Shown: positions 25,747 to 34,720 of the stretch, in pieces
How positions within the stretch are numbered: the stretch's first letter is position 1
Layout: each line of letters opens with the position of its first letter
DNA from: Rhizobium sp. Root1334
GTDB taxonomy: Bacteria > Pseudomonadota > Alphaproteobacteria > Rhizobiales > Rhizobiaceae
Assembly (NCBI RefSeq): GCF_001426665.1
Contig: NZ_LMEY01000023.1
Span: 63,687 to 127,686, forward strand
Direction: 5' to 3'
Length of the DNA: 64,000 bases
Notes under the pieces: generated by a model
Seen by the model: the letters and a program-made list of their open reading frames with translations, nothing else
What the model was told of the DNA's origin: nothing
Database searches by the model: none
Position numbers and translations under genes: made by a program

Positions 25747-26712
25747 TCAATCGCCGCCAGCAATTTGCCCGTTCACCGTCGCATGTACCTCACGCGCCTT
25801 GGGCGGCTTGGCAAGCCGGCGCCGAAATGTGCCGGGCTTGGTGCCGAACCGGTCATGGAAGGCTTCGTAGAAACGGGAGAGGGAGCCGAAACCCGCCTCG
25901 AAGGCAATCGAGGTGATCGGCAGGTCGGTGGAAATCAGCAGCGATTGCGCCGTGTCGAGGCGGTGGCGGACGATCGATTGATTGATGGTCACGCCAACGG
26001 TGCGCTTGAAGATGCCCATTGCATAATTTGGGTGAAGGCCGACATCCCTTCCGACATCCTCGGCCGATATGTTTTCCAGCGCATGTTCGGTAATGAAGCG
26101 CATCATCCGCTCGACATGGAACATCCGGTCGGCGTCGTGATGTTCGAACGAGGCGATGGCCGAGCCCTGTTCGCGCAGATCGCGCCAGCCCTCGCGGTCG
26201 AGACGGCGCACGCGCGCGCCGAGTTCCTCGCGTACGATCTGCTCCAACTCCGCGTCACCGGAGAGCAGTTCCTCGCGCCAGCGCATGAAGACGTCGCGGT
26301 CATAGGGCCTGATATCGAGCGCTTCGATCATTGCGCCGCGAAAGACGGCATCGCGAAAACGGCTGAGGCTTGGAAGCGCCAGAAAGACCGACATCGGCAC
26401 ATAGAGGCAGATGAACCGCGTCGGGTCTTTGATATCCGTCACCTGATGCGGGATCATCCCCCAGAACAGGCAGAGCCGTCCTTCCGAAACGCTGAGCTCG
26501 CGCCCGTCGAACCAGTAGGTCATCTCGCCTTCCAGCACGAAATTGAGCTCGATCTGACTGTGCATGTGCGGGCCTGCCATGCGCCGCACATTGATGTTGT
26601 CGCCGGCGCAGAAACGGTGATCGCCAAACACCACCAGCGGATGGGCCGGATCGCGTTCCGGATGAACCGGTGTCGCTCCGAGCCTGTTCACGAGTTTCGG
26701 ACGGCGGGTCAT
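25747..26712 (-). CDS. AraC-family transcriptional regulator
   Basis: This 321-residue regulator has a cupin-like sensor domain (GPHMHSQIELNFVLEGEMTYWF) and a C-terminal double HTH (about 215-305, with ISAEDVGRDVGLHPNYAMGIF and ITSIAFEAGFGSLSRFYEAF). It is divergent from the galactoside ABC operon. The shared 159-bp gap carries a direct repeat with the 21-bp spacing used by AraC-type activators. It probably activates that operon in response to a sugar; the ligand is inferred from the neighbours. Confidence 0.9.
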   Translation of the reverse strand: MTRRPKLVNRLGATPVHPERDPAHPLVVFGDHRFCAGDNINVRRMAGPHMHSQIELNFVLEGEMTYWFDGRELSVSEGRLCLFWGMIPHQVTDIKDPTRFICLYVPMSVFLALPSLSRFRDAVFRGAMIEALDIRPYDRDVFMRWREELLSGDAELEQIVREELGARVRRLDREGWRDLREQGSAIASFEHHDADRMFHVERMMRFITEHALENISAEDVGRDVGLHPNYAMGIFKRTVGVTINQSIVRHRLDTAQSLLISTDLPITSIAFEAGFGSLSRFYEAFHDRFGTKPGTFRRRLAKPPKAREVHATVNGQIAGGD

Positions 26713-26738
26713 TTCATATCCTGCTGATGTTAGGAAAC

Positions 26739-26774
26739 CGGAAGTCTATGCCGAAATGTCGGAAGTAGATTGCG
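26739..26774. promoter_or_regulatory. Direct-repeat operator, probable AraC-type site
   Basis: CGGAAGTCTATGCCG (26739-26753) is repeated as CGGAAGTAGATTGCG (26760-26774), 21 bp apart, exactly two helical turns. The repeat lies in the divergent gap between the AraC regulator and the transporter operon. The arrangement is what a tandem-HTH AraC protein would bind. Confidence 0.6.
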
Positions 26775-26871
26775 GGTTTCGGCCGCAAGGTCAAGGCGTT
26801 CATGCGGGAGAGAGGAACAAGACGACCTGCGGGACGCAACGGCACCACACGCTGATCCTTGGGAGGATATC

Positions 26872-28098
26872 ATGAATTCTTTTAAAGCCGCGCTCGCGCT
26901 CGGCTATGCACTGACCGTCTCGACCGCGTTCGCAGGCGAACTCGTCGTCAATTCCGACCAGACCGATCCGGCGCCGAAAAAGGCAATGGAAACCTTGATC
27001 GAAGGGTTCAAGGCTGCCCATCCGGACGTCACGGTCAAGTGGAACAATTTCGACCATGAAGGCTACAAGTCGGCGATCCGCAACTTCCTGACGGCGGACG
27101 CGCCCGACGTGGTGTCCTGGTATTCCGGCAACCGCATGGCCCCCTTCGTCAAGGCCGGCCTGTTCGAGGATGTCACTGATCTGTGGACCGAAAACAAGCT
27201 GGACGACCAGCTGAAATCGGCTGTGAAGTCAATGGAAATCGACGGCAAGAAATGGGGCATTCCCTATTCCTACTATCAGTGGGGCATCTACTACCGCAAA
27301 GACATCTTCGCCGAGCAGGGTATCACTCCGCCAAAGACCTGGGCCGAACTGATAGCCGCTTGCGAAAAGATCAAGGCAGCCGGCATGACGCCGTTTGCAA
27401 TCGGCACCAAGGCCCTTTGGCCGACGGGCGGCTGGTTCGACTATCTCGACCTGCGCGTCAATGGCTACGAATTCCACATGGACCTGACGGCGGGCAAGGT
27501 TCCCTACACCGATCCGAAGGTGAAGGCCGTGTTCGAAAAGTGGGGCGAACTGGTCAAGCCCGGCTATTTCATTGAAAACCACGCCGCGATCGACTGGCAG
27601 GATGCCATCCCGCAATTCGTCCAGGGCAAGGCGCCGATGTATCTGATGGGCAATTTCGCCGTTGCTGCGATGGTCGATGGCGGGCTGAAGGAAGACCAGA
27701 TCGGCTTCCTGCAGTTCCCGGAAATCACCGCCGGCATCCCGATGGCCGAGGATGCACCGACCGAATCCTTCCACATCCCGTCGGGTGCGAAGAACAAGGA
27801 AGATGCCCGCAAGTTCCTCGCCTATCTGGCAACGCCGGAGGCTCAGACCAAGATGAACGAGGTTCTCGGCCAGCTTCCGGTCAACAACCAGTCGGCCAAG
27901 TCGAACGATCCGTTCCTCAAGGCAGGCTTCGAGATGCTGGCCAACGCCTACGCCTTGGCCCAGTTCTACGATCGTGATGCACCGGCTGAAATGGCCAAGG
28001 CCGGTATGGAAGGTTTCCAGCAGTTCATGGTCAAGCCTGACAGTGTCGATGCGATCCTTGCACGCCTCGAAAAGGCACGCGGGCGGATTTACAAGTAG
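26872..28098 (+). CDS. Sugar ABC transporter substrate-binding protein
   Basis: This 408-residue periplasmic protein of the family 1 solute-binding type has a signal peptide ending VSTAFAGE. GGGAGGATATC precedes the ATG. Core motifs include KKAMETLIEGFKAAHPDV and GIPYSYYQWGIYYRKDIF. It is the first gene of the transporter/GH42 operon, so a galactoside or related oligosaccharide is the likely ligand. A long palindromic element follows before the permease genes and may lower downstream expression relative to this gene. Confidence 0.9.
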   Translation: MNSFKAALALGYALTVSTAFAGELVVNSDQTDPAPKKAMETLIEGFKAAHPDVTVKWNNFDHEGYKSAIRNFLTADAPDVVSWYSGNRMAPFVKAGLFEDVTDLWTENKLDDQLKSAVKSMEIDGKKWGIPYSYYQWGIYYRKDIFAEQGITPPKTWAELIAACEKIKAAGMTPFAIGTKALWPTGGWFDYLDLRVNGYEFHMDLTAGKVPYTDPKVKAVFEKWGELVKPGYFIENHAAIDWQDAIPQFVQGKAPMYLMGNFAVAAMVDGGLKEDQIGFLQFPEITAGIPMAEDAPTESFHIPSGAKNKEDARKFLAYLATPEAQTKMNEVLGQLPVNNQSAKSNDPFLKAGFEMLANAYALAQFYDRDAPAEMAKAGMEGFQQFMVKPDSVDAILARLEKARGRIYK

Positions 28099-28105
28099 CG
28101 GCGGT

Positions 28106-28227
28106 CTCGGAATAACCCTCCCCCTTGTGGGGAGGGTCGGAGCGAAGCGAAGGGGAGGGGTTCTTTTTCTTAAACAGAAGAAAACCCCGCCCCACCCCTC
28201 CCCACAAGGGTGAGGGAGTACTCCGAG
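28106..28227. repeat. Long intergenic palindromic element
   Basis: This 122-bp imperfect inverted repeat has CTCGGA at the left end and TCCGAG at the right. Its arms, CCCTCCCCCTTGTGGGGAGGG on the left, pair with the copy on the right, and the left arm is itself a hairpin (CCCTCCCC / GGGGAGGG, 28116-28136). A T-rich/A-rich centre (TTCTTTTTCTT / AGAAGAAAA) forms a further stem. Sequence style matches the dispersed intergenic mosaic/palindromic elements of Rhizobiaceae. It sits inside the operon, between binding protein and permease. Confidence 0.75.
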
Positions 28228-28276
28228 CATGCCGCGCCTTCATTAATCTCAAATTTTTTTAACAAAAGGGGCCGCG

Positions 28277-29185
28277 ATGAGCAGCACCGTTCCCGCGACA
28301 ACGAGTTACTGGAAACGCAACCAGCAGCGCCTCGCGCCCTGGCTGTTTCTGGCGCCCGGCATGATCATGTTTTCGATCTATGTGATCATCCCGATCTTTG
28401 AATCCATCTGGATCAGTTTCTACGACTGGGATGGCCTTGGGGCAAAGACCTGGATCGGCGTTGCCAATTATGTCGAGCTTCTCGATGACGAGGCGTTCTA
28501 CACCTCGCTGAAGAACAACATCCTCTGGCTGGTGCTTTATCTGCTGGCGGTTCCGGCCGGTCTTGCCGTGGCGTTGTTTCTCAACCAGACGGTCACCGGC
28601 ATCCGGCTCTATAAGTCGCTGTTCTTCTTTCCGTTCGTCATCAGCCAGGTGGTCGTCGGCCTGATCTTCACCTGGTTCTATGCCCCGGATTTCGGACTGC
28701 TTTCGGCGCTGATCAAGACGGTGACCGGCGAAAGCATCGCCATCCTTGCCGACGAGCGTTACGTGACGCTCGGCATCATCGCCGCTGGCCTCTGGCCACA
28801 GATCGCCTATTGCATGATCCTCTATTTGACGGGCCTCAACAACATCAATCCCGAGCAGGTGGAAGCCGCCCGCATGGACGGCGCCAAGGGCTGGTCGCTG
28901 CTCTGGAACATCGTCCTGCCGCAACTTGGTCCCGCCACCTTCATCGCCATCGTCGTCACTGTCATTGGGGCGCTGCGCTCCTTCGACCTGGTGTCGATCA
29001 TGACCGATGGCGGCCCCTATGGATCGAGCCGCGTGTTGTCCTTTTACATGTATGAGCAGGCGCTGTCCGAATACGGCTACCGCATGGGTTACGGCGCGGC
29101 GATCGCGGTCGTTCTGTTCATGATCATGATGGTCTTCATCACGATGTTTATCGTGCGCATGCTGATGCAGGAAAGGAACGCCTGA
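28277..29185 (+). CDS. Sugar ABC transporter permease (UgpA/MalF type)
   Basis: This 302-residue inner-membrane permease has six predicted helices. The EAA loop, EQVEAARMDGAKGWSLLWNI near residues 192-211, docks the ATPase. It shares its stop with the next permease start (ATGA-type overlap). It follows the binding-protein gene after the palindromic element. Confidence 0.93.
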   Translation: MSSTVPATTSYWKRNQQRLAPWLFLAPGMIMFSIYVIIPIFESIWISFYDWDGLGAKTWIGVANYVELLDDEAFYTSLKNNILWLVLYLLAVPAGLAVALFLNQTVTGIRLYKSLFFFPFVISQVVVGLIFTWFYAPDFGLLSALIKTVTGESIAILADERYVTLGIIAAGLWPQIAYCMILYLTGLNNINPEQVEAARMDGAKGWSLLWNIVLPQLGPATFIAIVVTVIGALRSFDLVSIMTDGGPYGSSRVLSFYMYEQALSEYGYRMGYGAAIAVVLFMIMMVFITMFIVRMLMQERNA

Positions 29186-30036
29186 TGTTTCCAACGCCTG
29201 TCCAGAAGGCTTCCCCCTGGGTGCGCCACGCCTATACGATCATCCTGCCGGTCGCGCTGATCGTCTGGCTCTTGCCGCTGATCGGCGTCGCCATCACCTC
29301 GATTCGTCCGTCCGGCGATCTCGCCGCCGGCAACTATTTCGGCATACCCTCGCGCTTTGCCGGTATCGAGAACTACACCGCCGTCTTCCGGGATTCGCCG
29401 ATCGGCTGGTACATCCTCAATTCCTTCAAGGTGACGATCCCGACGGTGATCGGCGCGGTCGGGCTTGCCTGCCTCTCTGGGTTCGCTTTGGCGGTCTACA
29501 AGTTCCGCGCCAACCTGATCCTGTTCTTCCTGTTCGTCGCGGGCAACTTCATTCCATTTCAGATTCTCATGGTGCCGGTGCGCGACATGACGCTGAAAGC
29601 GGGGCTCTACGACAGCATTTCCGGTCTGGTGCTTTTCCACATCGCCTTCCAGACCGGCTTCTGCACGCTGTTCATGCGCAACTTCATCAAGTCGCTGCCA
29701 TTCGCGCTGATCGAATCCGCCCGTGTCGAAGGTGTCAGCGAGTGGCGGATCTTCCGCTATATCGTCCTGCCCTTGATGCGACCGGCCATCGCAGCCCTTT
29801 CGGTGCTGGTGTTCACTTTCATCTGGAACGACTATTTTTGGGCGACGGTCCTGGTGCAGGGCCAGCACGCCATGCCGGTGACGGCCGGGCTCTATTCGCT
29901 GAACGGCCAATGGATCGCCGCCTGGCATCTGGTCTCGGCCGGCTCGATCGTCGCCGCCATGCCGCCGGTGCTGATGTTCTTCCTGATGCAGAAACACTTC
30001 ATCGCCGGGCTGACGCTCGGAGCGACCAAGGGATGA
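29185..30036 (+). CDS. Sugar ABC transporter permease (UgpE/MalG type)
   Basis: This 283-residue second permease has six helices and an EAA-like loop ALIESARVEGVSEWRIFRYI. It forms the channel heterodimer with the preceding permease. The start overlaps the previous stop. The ATPase gene begins 51 bases downstream with its own GGGAGG site. Confidence 0.93.
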   Translation: MFPTPVQKASPWVRHAYTIILPVALIVWLLPLIGVAITSIRPSGDLAAGNYFGIPSRFAGIENYTAVFRDSPIGWYILNSFKVTIPTVIGAVGLACLSGFALAVYKFRANLILFFLFVAGNFIPFQILMVPVRDMTLKAGLYDSISGLVLFHIAFQTGFCTLFMRNFIKSLPFALIESARVEGVSEWRIFRYIVLPLMRPAIAALSVLVFTFIWNDYFWATVLVQGQHAMPVTAGLYSLNGQWIAAWHLVSAGSIVAAMPPVLMFFLMQKHFIAGLTLGATKG

Positions 30037-30087
30037 TCGCCATGTCCTGCTTTTCCACATTTCAACGTACTTCGGGAGGCAAGGCCA

Positions 30088-31185
30088 ATGGCTGATGTCA
30101 CACTCCACAATGTCAAGAAACAGTTCGGCGCCGTCAGCGTCATCAAGGGCGTGGATCTCACCATCGCCGATGGCGAGTTCTGCGTCTTCGTCGGCCCGTC
30201 CGGCTGCGGCAAGTCCACGCTGCTGCGTATGATTGCCGGGTTGGAAGACATCTCCGCCGGTGACCTGAAGATCGGCGGCAAGGACATGACCCATGTCGGC
30301 CCGTCCGAGCGCGGCGTTGCCATGGTCTTCCAGTCCTATGCGCTCTATCCGCACATGACTGTTGCCGACAATATCGGTTTCGGCCTACGCATGACCGGTC
30401 ACGACAAGGGCGAAATCGAAAAACGCACCAAGCATGCGGCAAAGATGCTGCAGCTCGAACCGCTTTTGACCCGCAAGCCCTCGCAGCTTTCCGGCGGCCA
30501 GCGCCAGCGCGTCGCCATTGGCCGCGCCATCGTCCGCAACCCGGAAGTCTTCCTGTTCGACGAGCCGCTGTCGAACCTCGACGCGGCACTGCGCGTGCAG
30601 ATGCGCACCGAGATCAGCACGCTGCATCAGGACCTGAAGGCGACGATGATCTACGTCACCCACGATCAGGTGGAGGCCATGACCATGGCCGACAAGATCG
30701 TCGTCTTGAGTGCCGGATCGATCGAGCAGATCGGCTCGCCGCTCGAACTGTATCATAGACCGAAGAATCTCTTTGTTGCCGGCTTCATCGGCTCGCCGAA
30801 GATGAATTTTTTGCGGGCCACAGCCGCGCCTGCAGGCGACCAGATCCGGGTGACGTTGCCGGGTGCCATCGATATTCTGTTGCCTGCCGGTAATGCAAAG
30901 GTGAGCGAAGGCCAGCCGGTGACGCTCGGTATTCGTCCCGAACATATCGATGCTGATGCCAGGGACGGCGCCATCCTGTCAGCCAAGCTCAGGCTCGCCG
31001 AATATCTCGGCTCCGAGACGATGTTCTATGTCAGCCTTGCCGATGGCAGCGATATCGCCGTCAAGGCCGATGGGCTGGCCACGGCCAAACCGGGCACGGA
31101 TTTCCGCATCGGCATTCCGCCGAAAGCCTGCCACCTCTTCGACGCCGAGGGCGTCGCCATCATCAATAGGGATCTGACGAAGTAA
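30088..31185 (+). CDS. Sugar ABC transporter ATPase (MsmK/UgpC type)
   Basis: This 365-residue ATPase has Walker [10 protein letters not shown], signature [14 protein letters not shown], Walker [16 protein letters not shown] and a C-terminal OB-fold (TOBE) domain after about residue 235 ([10 protein letters not shown]). It energises the two preceding permeases. The last base is the first base of the GH42 start codon, so uptake and hydrolysis are translationally coupled. Confidence 0.94.
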   Translation: MADVTLHNVKKQFGAVSVIKGVDLTIADGEFCVFVGPSGCGKSTLLRMIAGLEDISAGDLKIGGKDMTHVGPSERGVAMVFQSYALYPHMTVADNIGFGLRMTGHDKGEIEKRTKHAAKMLQLEPLLTRKPSQLSGGQRQRVAIGRAIVRNPEVFLFDEPLSNLDAALRVQMRTEISTLHQDLKATMIYVTHDQVEAMTMADKIVVLSAGSIEQIGSPLELYHRPKNLFVAGFIGSPKMNFLRATAAPAGDQIRVTLPGAIDILLPAGNAKVSEGQPVTLGIRPEHIDADARDGAILSAKLRLAEYLGSETMFYVSLADGSDIAVKADGLATAKPGTDFRIGIPPKACHLFDAEGVAIINRDLTK

Positions 31186-33116
31186 TGCTGGGCGTTTGCT
31201 ATTATCCGGAACATTGGCCAGAGGCATGGTGGGCAAAGGATGCCCGCCGCATGCGCGAGCTTGGTATCTCTTTCGTTCGCATTGGCGAATTCGCGTGGTC
31301 GCGGCTGGAGCCAAAGCGCGGCACGTTCGATTTTGACTGGCTCGACCGGGCCATGGATACGCTGGGTGCCGCCGGTCTGAAAGTCGTGCTCGGCACGCCG
31401 ACGGCGACTCCGCCGAAATGGCTGATGGACGAATATCCGGAGATCGCCCCGGTTGACCAGCAGGGTCATGTCCGCGGCTTCGGTTCGCGCCGGCATTATA
31501 CATTTTCCTCGGAAGTCTGGTGGCGCGAGAGCGCCCGCATCGTCGAGATCATCGCCAAACGCTACGGCGAGCATCCGGCACTCGATGGCTGGCAGACCGA
31601 CAACGAGTACGGCTGCCACGACACGACGCAATCCTGGGGGCAGGAAGACCTGAAGGCATTTCGCCGCTGGCTGAGGCTGCGTTACCAGTCGACCGACCAG
31701 CTCAACGAAGCCTGGGGCAATGTCTTCTGGTCGATGGAGGTCAACAGTTTCGACGATGTCGTGCTGCCGAACCTGACGGTCACCGAGACCAATCCGGCGG
31801 CGCGGCTCGATTTCTGGCGTTTCCAGTCGGGGCAGGTGGCAGCCTATGACACGATGCAGTGCGAGATCATCCGCAAGCATTCTCCGGGCCGTTGGATCAC
31901 CCATAACTTCATGGGCTTCGTCAATGATTTCGACCATTGGAAGGTCGGCGAGAACCTCGATATCGCCTCCTGGGATAGTTATCCGATCGGCTTTGTCGAA
32001 AAATTTCCGTTCAGCCAGGACGAAAAGAACCGCTGGGCGGAGACGTCGCATCCCGACATCGCACCATTTCATCACGACCTTTATCGCGGCGTCGGCCGTG
32101 GCCGTTTCTGGGTGATGGAGCAGCAGCCGGGTCCGGTAAACTGGGCGCCGTGGAACCCGGTGCCGAAGCCGGGCATGGTGCGGCTCTGGACCTGGGAGGC
32201 GTTGGCGCATGGTGCCGAAGTCGTCAGCTACTTCCGCTGGCGGCAGGCGCCGTTTGCGCAGGAACAGATGCACGCGGGCCTCAATCTGCCGGGATCGGAC
32301 GAACTGTCGGCCGGCGGCCGCGAGGCGGAGGTCACCGGCCGCGAGATCATCGAGATGGGCGAACTGCCGACAACGGAACAAGCGCCGGTCGCGATCGTCT
32401 ATGATTACGAAACCTACTGGAGCACCGTCATTCAGCCGCAGGGCAGGGACTTCCAGTATCACGACCTTGCTTTCCGCTGGTATGAGGCCGTGCGCAAGCT
32501 CGGGCTCAACGTCGATTTCGTTCCCCCGGGTGCGGCGCTCGACGGCTACAAGCTGGTCCTCGTGCCATCGCTGATGATTGTCTCGGAGGCAGCATTTCAG
32601 GCATTTGCCGCGGCGGAGGGCATCGTTCTCTACGGTCCACGCTCCGGCTCGCGCACGCGCCAGTTTTCCATCCCCGACAATCTGCCGCCGGGTCCGCTTG
32701 CCGCGCTGACGGGTATTCGCGTTACGCAGGTCTCGTCGCTGCGTCCCGGTCTTGAGGATGCCGTCTCCGGGGCCGTCTCGGGCGCTGCCATCCGCTGGCG
32801 GGAATATATCGAGACCGACGGCGAGGTTCTTGCGCATTTCACCAACGGCGATCCGGCATTGTCGGTGAAGGGCCGGCACCACTATCTTGCCTGCTGGCCT
32901 GATCAGTCTCTGCTACAACAGACGCTCACCCAACTGGCGGCAAAAGCTGGCCTCGAAACGGTGGCGCTGCCCGACCACATCCGTCTGCGCAAGCGTGGCG
33001 GCATGACGTTTGCATTCAATTACGGCACCGAATCCTGGGCAAGCCCGGCCACGGGTACCGTCATTCTCGGCGACATCGACGTGAAGCCGCAGACGGTAGC
33101 GGCCTGGCGGAAATAA
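31185..33116 (+). CDS. Beta-galactosidase, GH42
   Basis: This 643-residue cytoplasmic glycoside hydrolase of family 42 releases galactose from beta-galactosides. Acid/base Glu141 lies in TDNEYGCH and nucleophile Glu312 in [11 protein letters not shown]. The TIM barrel is followed by the trimerisation and C-terminal beta domains expected for the family. No signal peptide is present, so substrates must enter through the transporter encoded just upstream. It is the last gene of the operon, followed by a strong terminator. The operon composition (binding protein, two permeases, ATPase, galactosidase) recalls the Agrobacterium lac operon, though the gene order may differ. Confidence 0.93.
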   Translation: MLGVCYYPEHWPEAWWAKDARRMRELGISFVRIGEFAWSRLEPKRGTFDFDWLDRAMDTLGAAGLKVVLGTPTATPPKWLMDEYPEIAPVDQQGHVRGFGSRRHYTFSSEVWWRESARIVEIIAKRYGEHPALDGWQTDNEYGCHDTTQSWGQEDLKAFRRWLRLRYQSTDQLNEAWGNVFWSMEVNSFDDVVLPNLTVTETNPAARLDFWRFQSGQVAAYDTMQCEIIRKHSPGRWITHNFMGFVNDFDHWKVGENLDIASWDSYPIGFVEKFPFSQDEKNRWAETSHPDIAPFHHDLYRGVGRGRFWVMEQQPGPVNWAPWNPVPKPGMVRLWTWEALAHGAEVVSYFRWRQAPFAQEQMHAGLNLPGSDELSAGGREAEVTGREIIEMGELPTTEQAPVAIVYDYETYWSTVIQPQGRDFQYHDLAFRWYEAVRKLGLNVDFVPPGAALDGYKLVLVPSLMIVSEAAFQAFAAAEGIVLYGPRSGSRTRQFSIPDNLPPGPLAALTGIRVTQVSSLRPGLEDAVSGAVSGAAIRWREYIETDGEVLAHFTNGDPALSVKGRHHYLACWPDQSLLQQTLTQLAAKAGLETVALPDHIRLRKRGGMTFAFNYGTESWASPATGTVILGDIDVKPQTVAAWRK

Positions 33117-33139
33117 AACTGGCGTTTTGCCCTTGCGTA

Positions 33140-33174
33140 AAAAACGATCTCCTCCACAAAAGGAGATCGTTTTT
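33140..33174 (+). terminator. Strong terminator after GH42 operon
   Basis: A perfect 14-bp stem (AAAAACGATCTCCT / AGGAGATCGTTTTT) with a 7-nt loop ends in a T-run. It is the strongest intrinsic terminator in the window. Confidence 0.95.
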
Positions 33175-33191
33175 CGCATTGGATTTTTTGA

Positions 33192-33410
33192 ATGAGAGCC
33201 AGCCTGAGACAGAAAATCATCGAGGTCTGCGATCGCAAGATCGCGGAAAAAGGACCCGGTGTCGGGCTGTCCTTCTACGCGTTCTTTGCAAACCGCAATG
33301 ATGATCCTGAGCTGCTGATGGAAGCGGCCGAATGGTGGATCCGGACGCACAGGCTCGACCATTTCGAAAAGGCCGTGAAGATCAAGGCGATGGTGGAGGA
33401 GATGGCCTAA
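33192..33410 (+). CDS. Small conserved-looking hypothetical protein
   Basis: This 72-residue protein is mainly helical and charged (RASLRQKIIEVCDRKIAEK, then AAEWWIRTHRLDHFEKAVKI). No signal peptide, membrane helix or named motif is visible. The helical pattern with Trp-Trp suggests a small domain that binds another protein. The ribosome site is weak (TTTTTTGA before the ATG). Its stop codon overlaps the guaD stop on the other strand by two bases. Coding character looks real but the function is unknown. Confidence 0.62.
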   Translation: MRASLRQKIIEVCDRKIAEKGPGVGLSFYAFFANRNDDPELLMEAAEWWIRTHRLDHFEKAVKIKAMVEEMA

Positions 33411-34720
33411 GCGGCCAAATCCGCCTTGGCCGCAAGGCCCGCCACATAGGTCTCGACGATTGCCCGGTCGTCACCCATGGTCTGCAGCAGGAACAATTCG
33501 TCGGACAACGAATTGACCATCTCCGCCTTCAGCGCCATGGCCGGTGTTGCCGCCATGTTGAGGACGATGAAGTCGGCATCCGTTCCAGGCTCCAGCGTTC
33601 CGATCTTGTCTTCCAGCGACAGCGCCCGTGCATTGCCAAGCGTCATGAAATAGGCGCTTTCCAGCGGGTTCAGCCGCTCGCCCTGCAATTGCTGGATCTT
33701 GTAGGCCTCGTCCATGGTGCGCAGCATTGAATAGCTGGTACCGCCGCCGATATCGGTGGCGAAGGAGACGCGCACGGGCTTCTCCCGGTTCATCAGCCTT
33801 CTCAGCGGAAACAAGCCGGAGCCGAGGAAAAGGTTCGAGGTCGGGCAGTGAACCGCAATCGAGCCGGTCTCGCTCATCGCATCCATTTCGCGCTCGGACA
33901 GGTGGATGGCGTGACCAAACAGGGTTTTCGGCCCTAGCAAGCCGTAGCGGGCATAGACATCGGTATAGTCGATGGCCTCCGGATAAAGTGCGCAGGTGAA
34001 ATCGATCTCGTCGCGGTTTTCGGAGAGATGCGTCTGGACGTGGAGGTCGGGAAATTCGCGCACTAGGGCTGCCGCGGCCGACATCTGTTCCGGTGTCGAG
34101 GTGATGGCGAAACGCGGCGTGATGGCCACGTGGTTGCGGCCCTTGCCGTGCCATTGTTCGATCACGGCGCGAGTTTCGTCGTAGCCCATTTCGGGCGTGT
34201 CGAGCAGACCTTGCGGGGCGTTGCGGTCCATCATCACCTTGCCCGCGATCATGCGCATGTTACGGTTCAGCGCTTCGGCGAAGAAAGCATCGGCGGAAGC
34301 CTTGTGCACGGAGCAGTAGGCAGCGGCGGTCGTCGTGCCGTGGCGGACCATTTCATCAAAGAATTTTCCGGCAATACGCTGAGCATGCGCCGTCTCGACG
34401 AAGCGGCATTCCTCGGGAAACGTATAGGTGTTCAGCCATTCCAATAGATTGGCGGCATAGGAGCCGATCACCTGCATCTGCGGGAAGTGCAGGTGGGTAT
34501 CGATAAAGCCGGGCATGATCAGATGCGGGCAATGGTCGATTTCGGTGACGTCGCCGGGCGCCTGCGTCTTGACGGCGTCATAGCCGCCGCTGGCAAGGAT
34601 CAGTCCGTTCTCGACTAGCAGAGCGCCATCGGCTTCGTAGATATAGGAAGCGCTATCGTCCAGGCTCGAAGGAGCGCGGGTGAAACTCAGGGTGCGTCCA
34701 CGGATGAGGGTAGCGGTCAT
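33407..34720 (-). CDS. guaD: Guanine deaminase
   Basis: This 437-residue metal-dependent amidohydrolase converts guanine to xanthine. Zinc-site motif [12 protein letters not shown] lies near residue 72, the later His in VQTHLSENRDE and catalytic region SFATDIGGGTSYS near residue 330. The ATG overlaps the puuD stop by 4 bases, so the two are coupled. Guanine is fed to XdhABC and then to PuuD, all encoded nearby on the same strand. Confidence 0.95.
   Translation of the reverse strand: MTATLIRGRTLSFTRAPSSLDDSASYIYEADGALLVENGLILASGGYDAVKTQAPGDVTEIDHCPHLIMPGFIDTHLHFPQMQVIGSYAANLLEWLNTYTFPEECRFVETAHAQRIAGKFFDEMVRHGTTTAAAYCSVHKASADAFFAEALNRNMRMIAGKVMMDRNAPQGLLDTPEMGYDETRAVIEQWHGKGRNHVAITPRFAITSTPEQMSAAAALVREFPDLHVQTHLSENRDEIDFTCALYPEAIDYTDVYARYGLLGPKTLFGHAIHLSEREMDAMSETGSIAVHCPTSNLFLGSGLFPLRRLMNREKPVRVSFATDIGGGTSYSMLRTMDEAYKIQQLQGERLNPLESAYFMTLGNARALSLEDKIGTLEPGTDADFIVLNMAATPAMALKAEMVNSLSDELFLLQTMGDDRAIVETYVAGLAAKADLAA

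Noticed and set aside
31026-32882. 618-residue minus-strand open frame opposite the GH42 gene
   Set aside because: Catalytic glutamates and conserved blocks of GH42 are on plus; the minus frame is Arg/Asp-rich without motifs.
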